IMG/VR virus record: IMGVR_UViG_3300037392_000014
Location: 1 to 42,978 of that record
DNA length: 42,978 nucleotides
Strand: one strand, 5' to 3'
Source of the DNA: a virus
Position numbers and translations under genes: made by a program. Positions within the stretch are counted from its first letter, which is position 1; every line of letters begins with the position of its first letter. Under the pieces are notes generated by a model. The model was not told where the DNA came from. It did not search any database and was given only the letters and a program-made list of their open reading frames with translations. Positions 23,438 to 29,872 of the stretch are shown here, piece by piece.

Positions 23438-23895
23438 TTTCCATGTACCTCGTTGTGATGTTTGTTGCATAGCCATATGACATCAAGCGGCCTGTCATAA
23501 TCAGGATGATGCGCCTCAACTTCTAATTCCCCACAAGTAAAGCAAGGATATTTGTCTAATCGTCCATAACGAATAGCTTCATTTAATAGCCGCCTCGCCA
23601 TACGTCGCTTAGGATATTTTTCATTCATGTACTTGGAGTAAAAAGCAGAATACTCTTTGCCTTTCTCTGTCTTTCTCCAATTCTTGGCGCATTGCTTGTA
23701 ATAAGCCTTCCATTTCTCTGTTTTTCTTAGATCTCTCATGGTTTTGGCGTTAGCAGCTCGTGCTTCAACTGTAGAATTTGCCTTCTTTGTACAGTCTTTG
23801 CATATAGTCCTAAGGCCATCCTTTTTATTGTTATCAACCGTGTAGCACGAACGATCTTTCTCTACATTGCATCGATTGCATGTCTTTGTAGTCAT
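23434..23895 (-). CDS. HNH endonuclease (homing-type)
   Basis: The 153-residue protein has an N-terminal zinc finger (CNRCNVEKDRSCYTV...CKDC), a basic helical linker rich in Lys, Arg and Tyr, and a C-terminal HNH core: CFTCGELEVEAHHPDYDRPL followed by IWLCNKHHNEVH. All expected Cys and His ligands and the catalytic His pair are present. Such free-standing HNH genes are often mobile. It is inserted between SSB and a coiled-coil gene, with overlap to the latter. It might nick DNA near recombination sites, or it may simply be a selfish insertion. Confidence 0.88.
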   Translation of the reverse strand: MTTKTCNRCNVEKDRSCYTVDNNKKDGLRTICKDCTKKANSTVEARAANAKTMRDLRKTEKWKAYYKQCAKNWRKTEKGKEYSAFYSKYMNEKYPKRRMARRLLNEAIRYGRLDKYPCFTCGELEVEAHHPDYDRPLDVIWLCNKHHNEVHGK

Positions 23896-23897
23896 TG

Positions 23898-24242
23898 CTA
23901 CGCATCCTGCTTCCCGCCAAGCATTTGCATTTGCTCAGCAATGATATCCGTAGCGTATTTTTCAATGCCGTCCTTATCAGTATATTTGCGAGTCTGCAAC
24001 CGTCCCTCGATATAGACGCTACTGCCCTTCTTCAAATACTGGCCGACAATCTCAGCCAGCTTTCCGAAGAAACTGATGCGGTGCCATTCAGTCTGCTCTT
24101 TCTGCTCGCCTGTGTTACGGTCTTTTGATTTGAAGCTTGTTGCTACCGCGATGTTAGCGATTGGATCGCCACTAGCGGTATAGCGTACTTCCGGATCACG
24201 GCCCAGGTTTCCAACGATGATGACCTTATTGACGCTTGCCAT
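23898..24242 (-). CDS. ssb: Single-stranded DNA-binding protein, lacking the acidic tip
   Basis: The 114-residue protein is a clear SSB OB-fold: [80 protein letters not shown], then [15 protein letters not shown]. It binds ssDNA during replication and recombination. It ends KQDA directly after the OB fold, so the usual disordered linker and the acidic DDDIPF-type C-terminal tip that recruits partner proteins are missing. AAGGAG precedes the start. It lies directly downstream of the ERF annealing gene, a typical pairing. Confidence 0.95.
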   Translation of the reverse strand: MASVNKVIIVGNLGRDPEVRYTASGDPIANIAVATSFKSKDRNTGEQKEQTEWHRISFFGKLAEIVGQYLKKGSSVYIEGRLQTRKYTDKDGIEKYATDIIAEQMQMLGGKQDA

Positions 24243-24244
24243 GT

Positions 24245-24856
24245 TTAGGCTCCTTTCTTGAGTTCGGCTATACGAGCCTTGAAGTGATCGGTGTAGTGCC
24301 GTGCCTGGTCAGCCGGCAGAGAATTCATGATCTTCGTCAGCTCTGGAATGTCTTTAGCAGCTGCAAACCTGGCTAGAACATCTGGGTCATGCTCGCTAGT
24401 GGATTGTTGTCTGTTTCCTTGTGGCGTAACTTGGTGCGTTTCTGCGTCAGGATCATGACTGGTTTCTTCTGTCGGGATGCAGAAGGCTTGGAATGCTGCA
24501 TATTTGTACGCAATGGACATTGCCTTGTTTGTTGCTTTATCGCCACTGTCCATCGCTTCCCCGAACATGGAGACAGTGTGCTTTGTCCCGTCAATAGCGC
24601 TAACGAAATCGAATTCTGCCTGCACGGTGACGTAGAAAAGGACGCCACCTTTAGCTGTCGTGCGCTCGGTGCTTTCACGCGATAGACAGCGTGGAAGGAT
24701 CAGTAGCTTATGCTTTGCAAGAAGTGGGGAAAGTGTGTTGTAGACAGCATCGATACCACGAAACATGAATCCTTGTTGCTGATTCTTGCTCGACTTGCTG
24801 ATGCCGATTTGAGCCAGTTCATCCTGAACTGCATTGATTGCTTTGTAGACTTCCAT
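24245..24856 (-). CDS. erf: ERF-family single-strand annealing protein
   Basis: I choose ATG 24856 ([20 protein letters not shown]), 7 nt after AAGGA, giving 203 residues. The ERF pattern is clear: [57 protein letters not shown] and [20 protein letters not shown] with FCIPTEE. These proteins promote annealing of complementary strands in phage recombination, like P22 Erf. Gene order (ERF, SSB) is classic. The C-terminal part ([20 protein letters not shown]) is a helical tail that may bind partners. Confidence 0.93.
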   Translation of the reverse strand: MEVYKAINAVQDELAQIGISKSSKNQQQGFMFRGIDAVYNTLSPLLAKHKLLILPRCLSRESTERTTAKGGVLFYVTVQAEFDFVSAIDGTKHTVSMFGEAMDSGDKATNKAMSIAYKYAAFQAFCIPTEETSHDPDAETHQVTPQGNRQQSTSEHDPDVLARFAAAKDIPELTKIMNSLPADQARHYTDHFKARIAELKKGA

Positions 24857-24910
24857 GATATTCCTTAGAGTTGTGTAATGCCTGAGAGGCAAAATTCCTA
24901 CTGTGGCTGC

Positions 24911-25078
24911 TTAAAAGGGCAGCCGTCCCGATTCTACATCTTTCTTCTGCTGCTCCTCCTGTTCTTTAGTCAGTGTTGGTCGCCAGACATATTCTCCCAT
25001 TGGATGTATCTTGTCAGAGTATGTCTGTACTAGACCGAGTTTTACGGCCTTGTCGTAAGGCATCACGTGAGGGATCAT
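24911..25078 (-). CDS. 55-residue protein ending in an SSB-like acidic/hydrophobic tip
   Basis: ATG 25078 has a perfect GGAGG site. The product (MIPHVMPYDKAVKLGLVQTY, then YVWRPTLTKEQEEQQKKDVE) ends SGRLPF. The last residues, an acidic stretch followed by LPF at the C-terminus, resemble the IPF tip of SSB proteins, which this phage's SSB lacks. It lies directly upstream of the ERF gene. Whether it recruits SSB-interacting proteins is only a hypothesis; the fold is otherwise unknown. Confidence 0.68.
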   Translation of the reverse strand: MIPHVMPYDKAVKLGLVQTYSDKIHPMGEYVWRPTLTKEQEEQQKKDVESGRLPF

Positions 25079-25320
25079 TTTTCCTCCATATGCCATTGCT
25101 CGATGTATTCGATCATCGCTTCATAAGGAGCACTGTCGCCAGGCGGTGCTGCACGATAACCCATTGCTAGCTCATGAAATTCTTGGCAATCAATCCCTTT
25201 CTTGGCTCGTTTTTCAATCGCTGCATCCAGCACTTTAACCCACGTCTGACGAGACACGATCACCCCGTTAGCCAAGTCTTGCTTTAATTGTTGAAGCTCT
25301 TTTAAATTCATGTCATTCAT
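25075..25320 (-). CDS. Small helical protein of the recombination operon
   Basis: The start is ambiguous between ATG 25320 (MNDMNLKELQQLKQDLANGV) and ATG 25311; I give the longer. The 81-residue product has a helix followed by a VIVSRQTWVKVLDAAIEKRA segment and a tail YEAMIEYIEQWHMEEK. Its stop overlaps the next start by 4 nt. No family is recognised. Confidence 0.68.
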   Translation of the reverse strand: MNDMNLKELQQLKQDLANGVIVSRQTWVKVLDAAIEKRAKKGIDCQEFHELAMGYRAAPPGDSAPYEAMIEYIEQWHMEEK

Positions 25321-25594
25321 CCTTTTTGTTGACAACGCGCTCGATATCTTCAGCCATTTGTGCTGTATTTTTCTTCCAGTTCAGCACCATGCCAGTGTTG
25401 AGATCGATATCTAGCATCAAATAGTCTCCATAGTGATCCCCTGGCATGAAATCTGGCACATAGCCATCATCCTGATCGAAAATGATATTGCCTTCTGTAT
25501 CTTTAAGCTGATAGGTAAAACGGTCTGTGACTTTGCAGCAGATACTAATCACTTTTACATCAACCAATACCATTTTTTGTTGATTAATGTTCAT
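25313..25594 (-). CDS. Small beta-rich protein
   Basis: The 93-residue protein begins MNINQQKMVLVDVKVISICC after a strong AGGAGG. It is beta-rich (FTYQLKDTEGNIIFDQDDGY, YGDYLMLDIDLNTGMVLNW) with an acidic C-terminal helix. It is co-transcribed with the ERF and SSB genes. I recognise no family and propose no function. Confidence 0.7.
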   Translation of the reverse strand: MNINQQKMVLVDVKVISICCKVTDRFTYQLKDTEGNIIFDQDDGYVPDFMPGDHYGDYLMLDIDLNTGMVLNWKKNTAQMAEDIERVVNKKDE

Positions 25595-25740
25595 TTACCC
25601 TCCTGATTGAATGCTGTCTCAAGCCTATCCTCAAGGTCAATTGCATTTACGGGTTCTTCATAGCCAAGACATTCGAGATGAGCGCCTTTTTCTTCGTCAA
25701 TCTTCGACCATAGCCGATATCCACATTCGCTGCATTCCAT
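25591..25740 (-). CDS. 49-residue zinc-finger-like protein, first gene after the leader RNA
   Basis: ATG 25740 follows AAGGAGAGGCA. The product MECSECGYRLWSKIDEEKGA starts with a CxxC pair and later has HLECLGYEE, so one zinc may be bound by C3/H. It is the first gene downstream of the structured leader at 25767-26158, only 27 nt from its last helix, and is coupled to the next gene by ATGA. Function unknown. Confidence 0.7.
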   Translation of the reverse strand: MECSECGYRLWSKIDEEKGAHLECLGYEEPVNAIDLEDRLETAFNQEGK

Positions 25741-25766
25741 TGCCTCTCCTTTTCTTTAGTCAATAA

Positions 25767-26158
25767 GGCAGGAACGAGGGGTTGATCCTCCCCGCTCTAG
25801 CCACACTCTCTATGCCTACTTGAGAATACTGCTACTGCCTAAGCCAATCATTCGTGATTTCCCGGGGACTTTGAGCGCCCAACTTTATCAACCATATTCC
25901 CGGTTCCTGTGGTCCCTGATTGAAGGCCACGCGCCGTTCCTGCCACCATAGCGCACTGTCTTTTCTTCCACGCCGGGAACAACATGCCCGCTTAATATCG
26001 CTCGGAGTGCGAACAGCGCGGGCCAGAATGCAAAAAGCCGTCAAAAGACTGGATTCTGGTGGGGCAAGATAAGATCGGACAATGAACAATCTTTATCTAC
26101 AGAACCCAAGCTTTTGACGGCTTGCTATGCTTCATCATCTGTACTTACTACCTGGCCC
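25767..26158 (-). ncRNA. Structured leader RNA, copy A (homologous to 37473-37871)
   Basis: No convincing gene lies in 25741-26211. Reading leftward it forms: an outer helix GGGCCAG/CTGGCCC (26158-26152 with 26026-26020); a long hairpin, 13 perfect pairs (26123-26111 with 26047-26035) plus 8 pairs (26107-26100 with 26058-26051) plus an apical helix (26098-26089 with 26075-26067), followed at once by a U5 run; then a conserved block with TTCGCACTCCGAGCGA; and a closing 9-bp helix GGCAGGAAC/GTTCCTGCC (25944-25936 with 25775-25767) around a 160-nt loop. Copy B has the same order, spacing and total length with compensatory changes. It lies 27 nt before the first gene of the recombination operon, as a 5' leader would. 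It is not a tmRNA, RNase P RNA or tRNA that I recognise. Confidence 0.75.
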
Positions 26159-26211
26159 CACGCCATTGAGAGCGATTCTAAACAACTACTTTCTACGAGT
26201 CAATCACTGAT

Positions 26212-26805
26212 TTATGTGTCGATCCTGCGCATGTTCAGAATTCTCCCATCTTTTGGGCTGATCAAACGGCCTTCGTTCAGAATTCGATCAAACAGGTTTT
26301 TTGTCCGATGAACATCAGTAAGGCAGTAATCAATTACTTTGCCGATCTGGCCGCTCTGCCATAGGACAGGGGCGAGAGATCCATTTCCAGTCTTCCCAGG
26401 CAGGGCATTAGCCTTGCAGGTATCATCCAGACCATATCCTGCATGGGATGGATACTCAAATTTGTTGCCTAGGCCAGAAGCGGCCCATAATTCGCGCAGA
26501 ATGTCATAGCATTCATCCAGCTCAGGAACTTTCCAACCGGTTTGTTCCAAAACTGCGTTGTCGAATGGGATGCTATTAAAGCCGACAGCGATAGGATTGC
26601 GTAGCAGAAGTTCATGCCATTCTTCCTTGTTATCTTCCGTGAAGACTCGATAACGATTCTGTTGATAGTCGTAGACCCCATTCACAGAAATCCCCATGTT
26701 GGCATGATCATGCCAGCCAGCACAATATTCCAATTTTTCATCGCGCACGCCATCGCGAGGCGGAATGCAACGAATAATTTCCAGATCATAGACGATTACA
26801 TTCAT
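26212..26805 (-). CDS. DEDDy-type 3'-5' exonuclease (DnaQ/PolB-exo-like)
   Basis: The 197-residue protein carries the three exonuclease motifs: Exo I VYDLEI (Asp7, Glu9), Exo II GFNSIPFDN (Asp82) and Exo III YCLTD (Tyr160, Asp164), which marks it as the DEDDy type with an RNase H-like fold. The nearest style is the free-standing PolB-exonuclease-like family. It would degrade DNA or RNA from 3' ends using two metal ions. AGGAG precedes the start. It lies in the recombination operon upstream of the leader RNA. A separate DNA polymerase is not in the window, so it is probably a stand-alone nuclease. Confidence 0.88.
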   Translation of the reverse strand: MNVIVYDLEIIRCIPPRDGVRDEKLEYCAGWHDHANMGISVNGVYDYQQNRYRVFTEDNKEEWHELLLRNPIAVGFNSIPFDNAVLEQTGWKVPELDECYDILRELWAASGLGNKFEYPSHAGYGLDDTCKANALPGKTGNGSLAPVLWQSGQIGKVIDYCLTDVHRTKNLFDRILNEGRLISPKDGRILNMRRIDT

Positions 26806-26814
26806 ACTCTTCTC

Positions 26815-27039
26815 CTAGTGTTGTAGAAGCCTTTCAGCTTCAGTGTAAATACTCATCGTTTTCTTGAACGGGAAGCGCTCGTTATCAGAGCCGAATTCGT
26901 CTTCCCATTCCTTTTGAGCGAACCATTGAGCCAGTGCATATGCTTCGTGGTAAGCCTCATCTTGCTCGTACTGAAGCCGCAGATACTCGTCTTGAGTGAC
27001 TGGCTTCTTGCTGCCATCAGGATAGTACCAAGTAGGCAT
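26815..27039 (-). CDS. Small acidic aromatic protein
   Basis: The 74-residue product (MPTWYYPDGSKKPVTQDEYL) is rich in Tyr, Trp, Glu and Phe, with a helix EAYHEAYALAQWFAQKEWED. Its start overlaps the stop of the 34-residue membrane gene (TAATG). It might be a small inhibitor or adaptor, but I recognise no family. Confidence 0.68.
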   Translation of the reverse strand: MPTWYYPDGSKKPVTQDEYLRLQYEQDEAYHEAYALAQWFAQKEWEDEFGSDNERFPFKKTMSIYTEAERLLQH

Positions 27040-27143
27040 TACAGACTCATCGCAAAATAGCCGAAAGCACTAGCTGACAGGATCAGAATCAGCAAGCAGG
27101 CCGGTACGTTGAGACGTGGTCGAGTAGTGGGAATTTTGTTCAT
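27039..27143 (-). CDS. 34-residue single-span membrane protein
   Basis: ATG 27143 follows AGGAGAAGAAG. The product MNKIPTTRPRLNVPACLLIL is basic, then one hydrophobic segment (LLILILSASAFGYFAM). It is coupled to the next gene by TAATG. Small inner-membrane proteins like this recur across the early regions of this genome. Function unknown. Confidence 0.6.
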   Translation of the reverse strand: MNKIPTTRPRLNVPACLLILILSASAFGYFAMSL

Positions 27144-27207
27144 CTTCTTCTCCTAGTTTGGTAGCGCCCCGTCATGCAGGGCGCGGGGTGGTGCTGGGTG
27201 GGTGGCT

Positions 27208-27468
27208 CTAGGCAGCTTTAAGTTCCGCCACAAAGTCTTCCATGCGCTTATCAGGAAATGCATACCCGTGCTTTCGCGCGATAGCCAACCAGTCTTGTTT
27301 ATTGGCGTGCTTTGCGTTGGCTACTGCAGAACGAACGCGCTTATCCAATTCTGAATAGGCTTTCGCCCCTTTTGAATCGCCACAGTGTTCACGGCGGTGA
27401 TAAGCAATGCCGATAGCCTCTAGCAGTTTAGAGAAATCGTCTTCTTCCAATTCAACTTTGATTTTCAT
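27208..27468 (-). CDS. First gene of the second leftward early operon
   Basis: The 86-residue product (MKIKVELEEDDFSKLLEAIG) is helical and charged, with IAYHRREHCGDSKGAKAYSE and KHANKQDWLAIARKHGYAFP. It follows AAAGGG. It is the first gene downstream of the promoter at 27518-27546, and its leader shares the 30-bp motif found before the gene at 23009. Function unknown. Confidence 0.75.
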   Translation of the reverse strand: MKIKVELEEDDFSKLLEAIGIAYHRREHCGDSKGAKAYSELDKRVRSAVANAKHANKQDWLAIARKHGYAFPDKRMEDFVAELKAA

Positions 27469-27517
27469 GATGCCCTTTCATTCTCGCCGCGCCCCATGCG
27501 CTGCTCCGATGTAGAGA

Positions 27518-27546
27518 ACTATAGCGCATAGAAATGCGTTTCGCAA
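27518..27546 (-). promoter_or_regulatory. sigma70-type leftward early promoter
   Basis: On the reverse strand TTGCGA (27546-27541) and TATAGT (27523-27518) are separated by 17 bp. The spacer holds an inverted repeat CGCAT-TTCT-ATGCG, a likely operator. It faces the rightward promoter 36 bp away, forming a divergent early control region. Confidence 0.8.
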
Positions 27547-27581
27547 GAACTATTTGCAGGCTGCCGGATGAACGAAATGTG

Positions 27582-27610
27582 TTGCGATCGCGAACAATAT
27601 GGCATATGAT
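27582..27610 (+). promoter_or_regulatory. sigma70-type rightward early promoter
   Basis: TTGCGA (27582-27587) and TATGAT (27605-27610) are separated by 17 bp. It drives the small HTH gene, NinB, methyltransferases and nucleases. The -10 region (ATCGCGAACA...TATGAT) resembles that of the promoter at 35485-35514, suggesting common ancestry or common control. Confidence 0.78.
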
Positions 27611-27639
27611 GAAGCCATCAACAATGAATTGGAGGGATC

Positions 27640-27876
27640 GTGACACGAACTAAAGGCCCAAAGAAACCGCATGCTTTACTTGATGCGATTCTTTCAGAGA
27701 ATCGTCTACGTAACGATTCCCATCTTGCAGATGAAATCGGTTATACCAAAGGCCGTATCTGCGAATATAGAAATGGAACACAAATGAGCGCAGAATTCAT
27801 CCTGACAATCATGCGCAAGTTTGGGTGGTCGCTAAAGAAAATCGATGCATTGCTATCCGAATCAAGGGAGAAATAA
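27640..27876 (+). CDS. Small HTH DNA-binding protein (Cro-like)
   Basis: GTG 27640 follows GGAGG. The 78-residue product contains NDSHLADEIGYTKGRICEYR, a helix-turn-helix of the XRE/Cro type, and then MSAEFILTIMRKFGWSLKKI. Its C-terminal GWS.K.I pattern is shared with the HTH protein at 35562, so the two are probably paralogues. Position at the divergent promoter region implies it regulates both early operons, as Cro does in lambdoid phages. The operator sequence is not proven. Confidence 0.82.
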   Translation: MTRTKGPKKPHALLDAILSENRLRNDSHLADEIGYTKGRICEYRNGTQMSAEFILTIMRKFGWSLKKIDALLSESREK

Positions 27877-27878
27877 TC

Positions 27879-28052
27879 ATGCTGACCTATGACGGAGTAA
27901 AGCGCGCAAACAACAATGAGCGTGCAGTATTGACTGAGGAACAAGCCCGTAAAGCACAGATTCTGGCGTCCTATGACCGCTTGGACGAGCGCGGTAAAGC
28001 TACTATCGTGGCAATGATTGGTGCTTTGGTTCGAATGATTGAGGCGCATTAA
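27879..28052 (+). CDS. 57-residue helical protein
   Basis: ATG 27879 (MLTYDGVKRANNNERAVLTE) follows GGGAG; a longer extension upstream overlaps the HTH gene and is rejected. The product is helical (ARKAQILASYDRLDERGKAT, IVAMIGALVRMIEAH). It lies between the HTH gene and NinB, coupled to the latter by one base. The C-terminal part resembles the dimerisation tails seen in small regulators, but no family can be named. Confidence 0.7.
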   Translation: MLTYDGVKRANNNERAVLTEEQARKAQILASYDRLDERGKATIVAMIGALVRMIEAH

Positions 28053-28498
28053 TGCAGACCTTTCCCAAGCGCACATTCTTCCTCCGCGAAGAGCGTAACC
28101 GCGACACTCTGCTAGGGCTTATCAGGAATTTGCCGCTCGATCAGGATAAGCCTATGCAAGTGACCGTAGAGCCATATAAGCGGCCACGTAAGCTGGATCA
28201 GAATGCATTGCTATGGAAGCTGCTCACAGAGATATCCGAGCAGCTTTTTATCGAAGGCAGGCAATTTGGTCCGGAAACTTTGCATCATTACTTCAAGGTG
28301 CAATTCCTACCTGAAGAATTCAATGATGAGGAATGCCTGGCTGATTACCAAAAATGGGCATATGACCCATCCGGCGAGCGGGTACTTATTGGGAGCAGTA
28401 CTCAACTTACTGTGCGCGGGTTTTCAGGGTACATTGAGGCTATAACGGCCTTCGCTGCAAACATGGGCGTTGAATTTCACACACGCGAGGAACGATGA
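28052..28498 (+). CDS. ninB: NinB-family recombination protein
   Basis: The 148-residue protein has the NinB signature: YKRPRKLDQNALLWKLLTEI, FKVQFLPEEFNDEECLADYQ, KWAYDPSGERVLIGSSTQLT and GFSGYIEAITAFAANMGVEF. NinB (Orf) of lambda binds SSB-coated DNA and helps load recombination proteins, in place of RecFOR. Length is about that of lambda NinB (146). It overlaps the methyltransferase gene start by 4 nt, an ordinary phage coupling. Confidence 0.92.
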   Translation: MQTFPKRTFFLREERNRDTLLGLIRNLPLDQDKPMQVTVEPYKRPRKLDQNALLWKLLTEISEQLFIEGRQFGPETLHHYFKVQFLPEEFNDEECLADYQKWAYDPSGERVLIGSSTQLTVRGFSGYIEAITAFAANMGVEFHTREER

Positions 28499-29262
28499 AT
28501 GACATGGCTATTCAGCAAAGCACTAATGGAGGATTACGAGAACTCGCGCTGTTCGCCGGCGCAGGAGGGGGGATCCTCGGAGGTCACTTGCTCGGCTGGC
28601 GAACCGTATGCGCAGTTGAACGTGAAGCTAGGGCCGCACAAGTTTTGGCACAGAGACAAAATGATCGATGCATCAAGCCTTTCCCGATTTGGTCTGACGT
28701 TACGACTTTTGACGGAAGACCATGGAGAGGCTGTATTGATGTGGTTTCAGCAGGGTTTCCTTGCCAAGGTATTTCCGTTGCTGGAAGGGGCGAAGGACTT
28801 GAAGATGAAAGATCAGGATTATGGAGAGAAGTCCCCCGCATCGTTCGCGAAACTGGAGCGAGATTCGTCTGGCTGGAAAACTCACTAGCTCTCACTTCTA
28901 GGGGGCTTGGAAGAGTTCTCGCAGACCTGGCCCAAATGGGGTTTGATGCTAAATGGGGAGTGCTGGGAGCTGGACACATCGGCGCTTGGCATTTACGAGA
29001 ACGAATCTGGATATTTGCTGCCAACAATCGGGAAAAACGAATACAAAGGCAGTTCTGCAAAACGGTTCAAAGGCTCTCCGCACTTCCGGGGTGCAAAAAT
29101 GGTGGAGGGCTTGAGGACTTGTTCAACCGATCCGATATACCTGACCCCCTCATTCGGGGAGACCGCAATGCTGTGGCCGATTACGTGGACAGAATTGCAT
29201 GTATCGGCAATGGACAAGTTCCAGCAGTGGCAGCAACAGCATGGAGGATTCTTAGCCAATGA
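28495..29262 (+). CDS. DNA (cytosine-5) methyltransferase
   Basis: The 255-residue protein has the C5 methyltransferase motifs in order: FAGAGGG (residues 20-26), the SAM-binding VCAVE, catalytic FPCQ with Cys90, ENS (128-130, ENV in most members), RERIW (168-172), and the late motif IGNGQVPAVAATAW. The target-recognition region (about 175-235) is short and poorly conserved. It transfers methyl groups to cytosine C5 to protect phage DNA or tune its expression. It overlaps NinB upstream and the HNH gene downstream. The same DNA carries a second conserved reading frame, offset by +1, described separately. Start could also be the Met at residue 4. Confidence 0.9.
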   Translation: MNDMAIQQSTNGGLRELALFAGAGGGILGGHLLGWRTVCAVEREARAAQVLAQRQNDRCIKPFPIWSDVTTFDGRPWRGCIDVVSAGFPCQGISVAGRGEGLEDERSGLWREVPRIVRETGARFVWLENSLALTSRGLGRVLADLAQMGFDAKWGVLGAGHIGAWHLRERIWIFAANNREKRIQRQFCKTVQRLSALPGCKNGGGLEDLFNRSDIPDPLIRGDRNAVADYVDRIACIGNGQVPAVAATAWRILSQ

Positions 29263-29272
29263 AACGAAATAA
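28499..29272 (+). pseudogene. Conserved overlapping frame (+1) within the methyltransferase gene, interrupted by amber
   Basis: From ATG 28499 this frame reads MTWLFSKALMEDYENSRCSP, continues through DGEPYAQLN-like SAGEPYAQLN, DASSLSRFGLTLRLLTEDHG and DRDSSGWKTH-like ERDSSGWKTH, meets TAG at 28886-28888, and resumes with LSLLGGLEEFSQTWPKWGLM, NGECWEL and AMDKFQQWQQQHGGF to 29272. I recall near-identical segments in proteins annotated independently from other phages (often next to or instead of a C5 methyltransferase). Removing the single TAG (where relatives have Gln) restores one frame of 257 codons. The methyltransferase frame is intact, so this frame is either decayed, read through, or a recurrent annotation artefact. 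Confidence 0.6.
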
Positions 29273-29579
29273 GCCAATGAAATCAAAGCAGCGTGCCGTG
29301 ACTTCTGAAGAGAAAAAGCTTTGGGATAAGCTAGCTCAGCTAGGTTGCATTGCTTGCATCAAGGATAAGCGCTATCAGCCGCATGTGAGCATTCATCATA
29401 TTGATGGCCGCACTAAGCCTGATTGCCACAAGCTAGTGTTGCCACTGTGTTCTGGTCATCATCAAGACGGAACAGGCGCACCAGGCTTGATTGCTGTACA
29501 TCCCTGGAAGGCTCGATTTGAGCGCGAATATGGCTCGCAGCTTGAATTGCTGGCCCAATGTATGGAGATGATTAGATGA
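29259..29579 (+). CDS. Ref-like HNH recombination nuclease
   Basis: The 106-residue protein has a basic N-terminus (MKRNKPMKSKQRAVTSEEKK), then LGCIACIKDK, the HNH core SIHHIDGRTKPDCHKLVLPL and LCSGHHQDGTGAPGLIAVHP, ending with FEREYGSQLELLAQ. This matches the Ref (recombination enhancement function, RecA-dependent) type of phage P1 and related DUF968-like proteins. It would cut DNA at RecA filaments and stimulate recombination. The zinc and catalytic His residues are present. Start overlaps the methyltransferase stop (ATGA). Confidence 0.87.
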   Translation: MKRNKPMKSKQRAVTSEEKKLWDKLAQLGCIACIKDKRYQPHVSIHHIDGRTKPDCHKLVLPLCSGHHQDGTGAPGLIAVHPWKARFEREYGSQLELLAQCMEMIR

Positions 29580-29872
29580 GAGCGGCCAAGGTAGATGCAA
29601 ACCAAAGGGAAATTGTTCAGACTCTGCGCAATATGGGGGCTAGTGTCCAGCCGCTTCATACTGTAGGCCAAGGGGTGCCGGATTTACTCGTCGCCATTGC
29701 TGGATTCAACGTCTTAATCGAAGTGAAGGATGGAGAGAAACCACCGAGCCAACAGAAGCTTACGCCGGATCAAATCGATTGGCATAGCAAGTGGAAAGCG
29801 CCAGTCTATATAGTTAATAGCGTTGCCCAGGTCATTGACTTGGTACAAAAAATCAAACAGGAGGAATCATGA
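29576..29872 (+). CDS. VRR-NUC domain nuclease
   Basis: The 98-residue protein is almost only a VRR-NUC domain: MGASVQPLHTVGQGVPDLLV, the catalytic PD...EVKDG pair (NVLIEVKDGEKPPSQQ), and KLTPDQIDWHSKWKAPVYIV. These minimal PD-(D/E)XK nucleases cleave branched DNA such as Holliday junctions. The asp, glu and lys of the motif are all present. It overlaps the upstream and downstream genes by 4 nt, and fits with NinB and Ref as a recombination set. Confidence 0.9.
   Translation: MRAAKVDANQREIVQTLRNMGASVQPLHTVGQGVPDLLVAIAGFNVLIEVKDGEKPPSQQKLTPDQIDWHSKWKAPVYIVNSVAQVIDLVQKIKQEES

Noticed and set aside
25832-26089. Open frame of 85 codons on the minus strand within leader copy A
   Set aside because: No ribosome-binding site or family; it lies across paired RNA elements, and no equivalent frame exists in copy B.
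26815-27143. Toxin-antitoxin pair of the membrane peptide and acidic protein
   Set aside because: Gene coupling alone is common in this genome, and neither protein has toxin or antitoxin family features.
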